A stretch of DNA of 64,000 bases from Neopestalotiopsis rosae. Its lineage: Eukaryota > Ascomycota > Sordariomycetes > Amphisphaeriales > Sporocadaceae. The notes under the pieces are model-generated. The model was not told where the DNA came from and searched no databases. It saw nothing but the letters and a program-made list of their open reading frames with translations. Below, piece by piece: positions 59,036 through 64,000 of the stretch; position 1 is the stretch's first letter; each line of letters starts with the position of its first letter. Location of the stretch: NCBI GenBank assembly GCA_023078685.1, contig JALGAS010000004.1, forward strand, positions 3,038,001 through 3,102,000, given 5' to 3'. The translations under genes and the position numbers were made by a program.

Positions 59036-60079
59036 GCTGCTGATCACTACTTCACTTCACGACATTTACGTTCCTCAAAAAGTACATATTGATTTCGAAA
59101 GACACCTTTCTAGATTTAGAAAGTTTTTAGATACCACAACAAGTTTTCTTCAAGACCCATCTCGCGCCCATTCCGCATGTGATAAAAGCTTCATTCCAAA
59201 ATACCGTAGTTTATAGTGCAATATAATACTTGACTTCTATTCGCGCGGTAGGTGAAACAACGCATAGGATGACGGGTCGATCTTAGGTTCAGACGGCGAC
59301 GTTGGGACGATGTCTCAGACAACCTTAAGCTTGAAAGTTTCAAACAAGCTTAAAATGGACCGAGACCCACTAACGGGGACAAGTGTTTCGTTTCTTGCGC
59401 ACATGTCGCTTTATGCCAGATATGGTTATTATAGTTTCAGGTAATGTCTGGTATAGAGCTTTGATGTGGTTTGCTACGAGTGGCTGATTTGTGTGCAAAC
59501 TTCTATTTCTGATCTTCCTAGTTCGGCGTGCACCTATGGCACCTTATGCCTTTTCCCTAACGTCCATCCCTGCGTAGCGCCCTAAATGGCAGGTATGTAG
59601 TTTAAGTTCTATCCAAGCTAGATGTCATCCACATCGATGCACTTGTATCATTTAATATGATTTTTATTTAAACACCATCGTTGATTCAATCCCGAAGCTG
59701 GTAGAAAACGAAAATATACGCATAGTCGCCATGCCGATTGGTCCAATCAAGACAATTTCAATTTTCGGTTAGCGTAAAAGCCCAGGATGAAAGATCACGG
59801 GACACCCCAAAGTCAGCACTGTGGCTGCATGTCAGCTGGAGTATCATGAGGGGCTTTCAGACAGCAATGCCACTGCTATGAAATCGTAAGACTTCACCTT
59901 GCGACTGCCCCGAGTTGGCTACATGATGCTGCCAGCCTTGCCTTCACGGCGACTGCTTCCAGCGCGATAATATACTGTTCGTTGAACCTCTCCTTCTCCT
60001 AATATCGATGCCGAAGTTTGGTAGCGACCACCATTTTCGACTCCGGCCCAACCCCGCTCGATGACGAATCTCGCCCACG
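59036..60079 (+). other. Intergenic, NLR promoter
   Basis: This is the 3' flank of the wall protein and promoter of the NLR-like gene. No gene was seen. Confidence 0.5.
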
Positions 60080-63000
60080 ATGCGACTCCTAGAATGCAGT
60101 AATGATGGACAGTTCAGCTTGACGGATGACTTGACCGGCAACAACGTCCCTCTTTACGCTATTCTATCACACAGATGGGGACCTGATGGCGCAGAGGTTA
60201 CCTACAGAGACGTGGTCGACGGTACCGGTGAAGATAAGGCTGGCTACGAAAAGCTTAGGTTCTGCGCGAAACAGGCACAACGCGACGGCCTCAGATACTT
60301 CTGGGTGGACACTTGCTGCATCGACAAATCGAACAGTAACGAGGTTCATGAATCGATAAATTCGATGTTCCGATGGTATCACAATGCAGCTCGATGCTAT
60401 GTCTACCTGTCGGATGTCTCAATTACTGCCAATCAACCCCAGTCGTCGTGGGAACCAGCTTTTCGAATGAGCGAATGGTTCGTCCGTGGCTGGACGCTGC
60501 AAGAGCTTATAGCACCGGCATCCGTGGAGTTCTTCACGAAGGAGGGCCAGCAACTTGGCGACAAGACGTCTCTTGAGCGACAGATCCACGAAATCACGGG
60601 AATCGCTCTCCCGGCGCTTCAGAGAACACCACTTGCTCAGTTTGAAGTTGAGGAGCGCTTCAAATGGGCAGAGAAACGGCAGACTACGCGGGAGGAGGAC
60701 TGCGCGTACTGTCTCCTGGGTATCTTTGGTATTTTCATGCCAATCATATACGGCGAAGGGAAGGAACACGCAGTTCGTCGGCTCAGAAAAGAAATTACCG
60801 AAGCTAGCAACAACAGCGATAAGCTCAACCACCAAGAAGGTACCCATTCCCTCCCGTACCTTTCCCTTTGTCATTTTTGTCCTCAACAAGGAAATATGGT
60901 ATCAAACTGCGTTTGCTCACTCCTTGTAGCCAGGGTTTACACTTGGATGGTTCCATTCGAACGAAACTCCTCCTTCACGGGTCGCAAGTCCGAGCTGGAA
61001 AGACTCTACCAAGCGCTGTCCAAGGCAGATCAAACTGCAAAAGTCGCAATCACGGGGCTTGGTGGGGTCGGCAAGACGCAGCTTGCGCTTGAGTTGATCT
61101 ATCGATGGAAGGCCGAACACAAAACTTGCTCAATCATTTGGATCCCGGTAACGAGCAAAGAGAGCCTTGAAGTGGCATATTTGAACGCCGCGAGACAGCT
61201 CGGTATCCCTGGATGTGACGACAAGGCAGACGTGAAACGGCTTGTGCAAGAACACCTCAGTCGTGAGAGCGCAGGCCAATGGCTTCTGGTATTCGACAAT
61301 GCCGATGATATGGACATGTGGATTGACAAATCTGCGCCAGATTCCGGCCGACTGATTGACTATCTCCCGAAAAGCGCCCATGGATCTATTCTCTTCACGA
61401 CGCGTGATAAGAAGGCGGCCGTAAAATTTGCAAGCCGGAATATAATCGAATTGTCGGAAATGGATAAATCAGATGGTGAACAGTTGCTCCGAAATTACCT
61501 AGTTGATCAGGACGTTCTTGAGAATCAAGGAGATATAAGAGCCCTGCTCACCCAGCTAACTTGTCTCCCGCTAGCCATTGTTCAGGCCGCGGTGTATATC
61601 AATGAGAACGGAATCAGTGCGAGAGAATATCTGTCACTGCTAGAAGAGAAAGAGGAGGATGTTATTGATCTTCTCAGCGAGGACTTTGAAGATGAAAGGC
61701 GGTATTATGACATCAAGAACCCAGTGGCTACTACTTGGCTCATCTCCTTCGAGCAGATCCGGCAGCGCGACCCTCTTGCGGCAGACTACCTGTCTTTTAT
61801 GGCCTGTGTAGACGCCAAAGACATCCCACAGTCACTTCTTCCTTCGGGTACATCGCGGAAGAAGGAGATAGAGGCGCTAGGCACACTGCAGGGCTATTCA
61901 TTTATCGCCAAAGGGTCCGTGGACTCAGCAATGACTATTCATCGACTGGTGCACTTGGCGACGCGGAATTGGCTTCGGAAGGAAGGATTGCTGCCTGACT
62001 GGACTAGCAGGGTTATATCAAGACTGGCAGAATTGTTCTCAGACGTTGGCCATGAAAATAGAGAGGTTTGGAGGTCGCAAATGCCACACGCATATTGGGC
62101 GCTTGGGTCAGACCTTGGAAGCGAAGGTGATCAAAAAAGGCTTAATCTGGTGTGGAGTTACGGAAGGTGTCTTGAAATGGAGGGGCGATATCATGAAGGA
62201 GAAGTGGCATACAGGGCAGTGATGGAGGCTCGCATAACTCAACTTGGGGCGGACCATCCACGCACACTTCAAAGCGTTAACAAGCTTGCTTTTATGCTGG
62301 CAAGCCAGGGAGAATACGAAGAGGCAGAGAAGATGAACCGACGGGCGCTTGATGGCTACGAGAAGGCGCTGGGCGAGGACCATCCAGAGACACTAATAAG
62401 CGTCGAGCATCTTGGCCATGTGCTGCAATACCAGGGAAAATACGAAGAGGCAGAGCAGATAAGCCGGCGGGCGCTTAATGGCAACGAGAAGGCGCTGGGC
62501 GAGGACCATCCAAATACACTTACGAGCGTCGACAATCTTGGTTCTGTGCTGCGACAACAGGGTAATTACGAAGAGGCAGAGCAGATGCATCGACGGGCGC
62601 TTGATGGCTACGAAAAGGCGCTGGGCAAGGACCATCCAGATACACTTACGAGCATTCATAATCTTGGTTCTGTGCTGCGACACCAGGGAAAATACCAAGA
62701 GGCAGAGCAGATGCACCGACGGGCGCTTAGTGGCTCTGAAAAGGTGCTGGGCAAGGACCATCCAGATACGCTTATGAGTATTAGCTTTCTTGCTCTTATT
62801 CTGGAAAAACAGGGTAATTACGAAGAGGCAGAGCAGATGAACCGACGGGCGCTCGATGGCCGTGAGAAGGCGCTGGGCAAAGACCATCCAGATACACTTA
62901 CGAGCGTCAATAATCTTGCTCTTGTGCTAGAACACCAGGAAAAATACGAAGAGGCAGAGCAGATGAACCGACGGGCGCTTGCTGGCTACGAAAAGGTGCT

Positions 63001-63199
63001 AGGCAAGAACCATCCAGATACACTTATAAGCGTCGAAAATCTTGCTTACCTTTACGAGCAACAAGATCGTTTGGAAGAAGCAGGTCAATTTTACCTGATT
63101 GCTCTAGACAGGCACAGGAAGGTATGGGGGCCAGCTCATCCCAAAACTTTAGATGGGGAGCGGAAATGTGCGTCATTACGAAGCAGATTGCTACAATAG
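60080..63199 (+). CDS. HET-NB-ARC-TPR NLR-like receptor
   Basis: Two exons (60080-60839, 60930-63199) give 1,009 residues. The 90-nt intron (gtaccc to ttgtag) is free of stops and in frame; splicing joins NHQEA to RVYTWMVPFERN, the usual linker before the nucleotide-binding domain. The HET domain (about 25-170) carries YAILSHRWG, DTCCIDK and RGWTLQELIAP. NB-ARC begins at about 270 with a P-loop GLGGVGKTQLAL (about 295), a Walker B-like LLVFDNADD (about 372) and LPLAI (about 463). The C-terminus is a kinesin-light-chain-type TPR array of 42-residue units. This is the architecture of fungal NLR proteins, in which ligand sensing by the repeats triggers HET-domain cell death in allorecognition or defence. 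Its ligand is unknown. Confidence 0.92.
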   Translation: MRLLECSNDGQFSLTDDLTGNNVPLYAILSHRWGPDGAEVTYRDVVDGTGEDKAGYEKLRFCAKQAQRDGLRYFWVDTCCIDKSNSNEVHESINSMFRWYHNAARCYVYLSDVSITANQPQSSWEPAFRMSEWFVRGWTLQELIAPASVEFFTKEGQQLGDKTSLERQIHEITGIALPALQRTPLAQFEVEERFKWAEKRQTTREEDCAYCLLGIFGIFMPIIYGEGKEHAVRRLRKEITEASNNSDKLNHQEGTHSLPYLSLCHFCPQQGNMVSNCVCSLLVARVYTWMVPFERNSSFTGRKSELERLYQALSKADQTAKVAITGLGGVGKTQLALELIYRWKAEHKTCSIIWIPVTSKESLEVAYLNAARQLGIPGCDDKADVKRLVQEHLSRESAGQWLLVFDNADDMDMWIDKSAPDSGRLIDYLPKSAHGSILFTTRDKKAAVKFASRNIIELSEMDKSDGEQLLRNYLVDQDVLENQGDIRALLTQLTCLPLAIVQAAVYINENGISAREYLSLLEEKEEDVIDLLSEDFEDERRYYDIKNPVATTWLISFEQIRQRDPLAADYLSFMACVDAKDIPQSLLPSGTSRKKEIEALGTLQGYSFIAKGSVDSAMTIHRLVHLATRNWLRKEGLLPDWTSRVISRLAELFSDVGHENREVWRSQMPHAYWALGSDLGSEGDQKRLNLVWSYGRCLEMEGRYHEGEVAYRAVMEARITQLGADHPRTLQSVNKLAFMLASQGEYEEAEKMNRRALDGYEKALGEDHPETLISVEHLGHVLQYQGKYEEAEQISRRALNGNEKALGEDHPNTLTSVDNLGSVLRQQGNYEEAEQMHRRALDGYEKALGKDHPDTLTSIHNLGSVLRHQGKYQEAEQMHRRALSGSEKVLGKDHPDTLMSISFLALILEKQGNYEEAEQMNRRALDGREKALGKDHPDTLTSVNNLALVLEHQEKYEEAEQMNRRALAGYEKVLGKNHPDTLISVENLAYLYEQQDRLEEAGQFYLIALDRHRKVWGPAHPKTLDGERKCASLRSRLLQ
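62252..63133 (+). repeat. Seven 126-bp TPR-encoding repeats
   Basis: The word GACCATCCA or a close variant recurs exactly every 126 bases (62252, 62378, 62504, 62630, 62756, 62882, 63008). Units encode EEAEQMNRRAL, then EKALGKDHPDTL-type sequence, and the central ones are nearly identical at the DNA level. They lie within the NLR-like gene. Confidence 0.92.
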
Positions 63200-64000
63200 A
63201 AACTGTAGGGAGTGGCTCCGTACGCCAATCGAATTGCTTATCAAATGCTTGAATGCCAATACTTTCGGCATATTCTCATGGCGGCTCACATAACAGTTAG
63301 ATTGTTGGTGAGATAGTACTAAAAAGGCCGTGTGGTAATGAGAAGATGGTAGTCTCGGTCTGAGTGTTTTCGCAACATTGGCTAAATTTTGCTCAGGACA
63401 GAGCCAGAGGACGAAGGATAGCCAAGGAGTCGAATTTGCGCAAATTCGAGCAATTATACCCATCGAAGTGTGGTAGAAGTTGTGTTGAAAACGAAGTACC
63501 TGCATTTTGGCTCGCAACAGTATGGCTCGCTGCACAGGGATGGACGCGCTGAAGCGCTAACAGCAAAAGTCATACCAAGGATAGCGAAAAGAAGAAGGAA
63601 CTTCGGATCCGAGTCTTAGTCACTTTATCGGGCAATGAGTTCAACTTATTTGTGCCCATATCTCCATTCTTCGTAAGTCTGGTTGAAAATGAACTGGTGC
63701 TTTAGCTGGTACGGAACTTAGCATACCATGCCGATATTGATTACTAAATGAAAGTGGAAATAGACATTCGGCCTTGTTTGGTCTACCTTGTGGACAAATG
63801 ATTACGTGCATAAGGGCCCCAAGGATCTGATCCCTAATTGATGACAAGATGCACACAAGATGACAGGAGTCGGAAGCGGCTGGCCATATGAGGAGCGAAG
63901 CATCAGAGCGCCTAGACTTGCTATGTGTGGTTGCGATCTTTAGAGGGTGCAATCGGCCCATGTCTCTTTGATTCCTACCAGGCGGAAGAGATCTGTAACA
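63200..64000. other. Downstream flank, no gene seen
   Basis: No supported gene. Short frames on both strands (for example 63961-63641 minus) lack recognisable features; a gene could continue past the window edge. Confidence 0.45.

Noticed and set aside
1..64000. tRNA, 5S rRNA and CRISPR features
   Set aside because: No B-box plus cloverleaf candidates, no 5S-like segment and no spaced-repeat array were seen by eye; CRISPR is not expected in a fungus.

Overview
The window is nuclear DNA of a filamentous ascomycete (Pezizomycotina, most likely Sordariomycetes/Hypocreales). The basis is short spliceosomal introns of about 50-100 nt with GTRAGT donors, CTAAC-like branch sites and YAG acceptors, A-rich start contexts, pyrimidine-rich upstream regions, and fungus-specific families (C2H2+Zn2Cys6 regulator, HET/NB-ARC/TPR receptor, Dal5-type MFS carrier). 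The organism call is inference; no ribosomal marker is present. Exon borders below were joined by hand and checked for frame; none was tested against transcripts.

Region by region. 1.9-3.4 kb: a membrane-anchored coiled-coil protein. 5.1-14.6 kb: a compact accessory block with a dual zinc-finger regulator (+), a cytochrome P450 (+), a metallo-beta-lactamase-fold hydrolase (-) and an FAD monooxygenase (+); the last two are divergent and share a short promoter. It looks like a small specialised-metabolism cluster without its own core synthase. 14.9-19.2 kb: a small coiled-coil ORF and degenerate sequence including a Ty3/Gypsy RNase H fragment. 19.4-24.4 kb: a 1,623-residue multidomain synthetase (-) with adenylation domain, carrier domain, about six membrane segments and three left-handed beta-helix-like domains. 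This is the layout of epsilon-poly-L-lysine synthetase (Pls), and it is the most interesting locus here.

24.4-35.3 kb: almost 11 kb with no convincing gene, containing 29-G and 37-A homopolymers and short tandem repeats. 35.3-37.9 kb: AT-rich sequence with a stop-ridden gene relic that resembles a RIP victim. 38.2-42.6 kb: two proteins of unknown function and an Mpv17/PMP22-family membrane protein. 45.2-48.9 kb: an MFS carrier with a 10-nt micro-exon, then a GC-rich aldo-keto reductase. 49.3-54.5 kb: a core block with tRNA pseudouridine synthase PUS1, Mediator subunit MED22 and an AIF/FSP1-like oxidoreductase. 57.6-59.0 kb: a Ser/Thr-rich GPI-anchored wall protein. 60.1-63.2 kb: a HET-NB-ARC-TPR NLR-like receptor with nearly identical 126-bp repeats.

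How they fit together: PUS1 and MED22 are housekeeping genes. The 5-24 kb part and the NLR are accessory and fast-evolving. The zinc-finger regulator plausibly controls its three enzyme neighbours; a link to the Pls-like synthetase about 5 kb further on is possible but not shown by the sequence.
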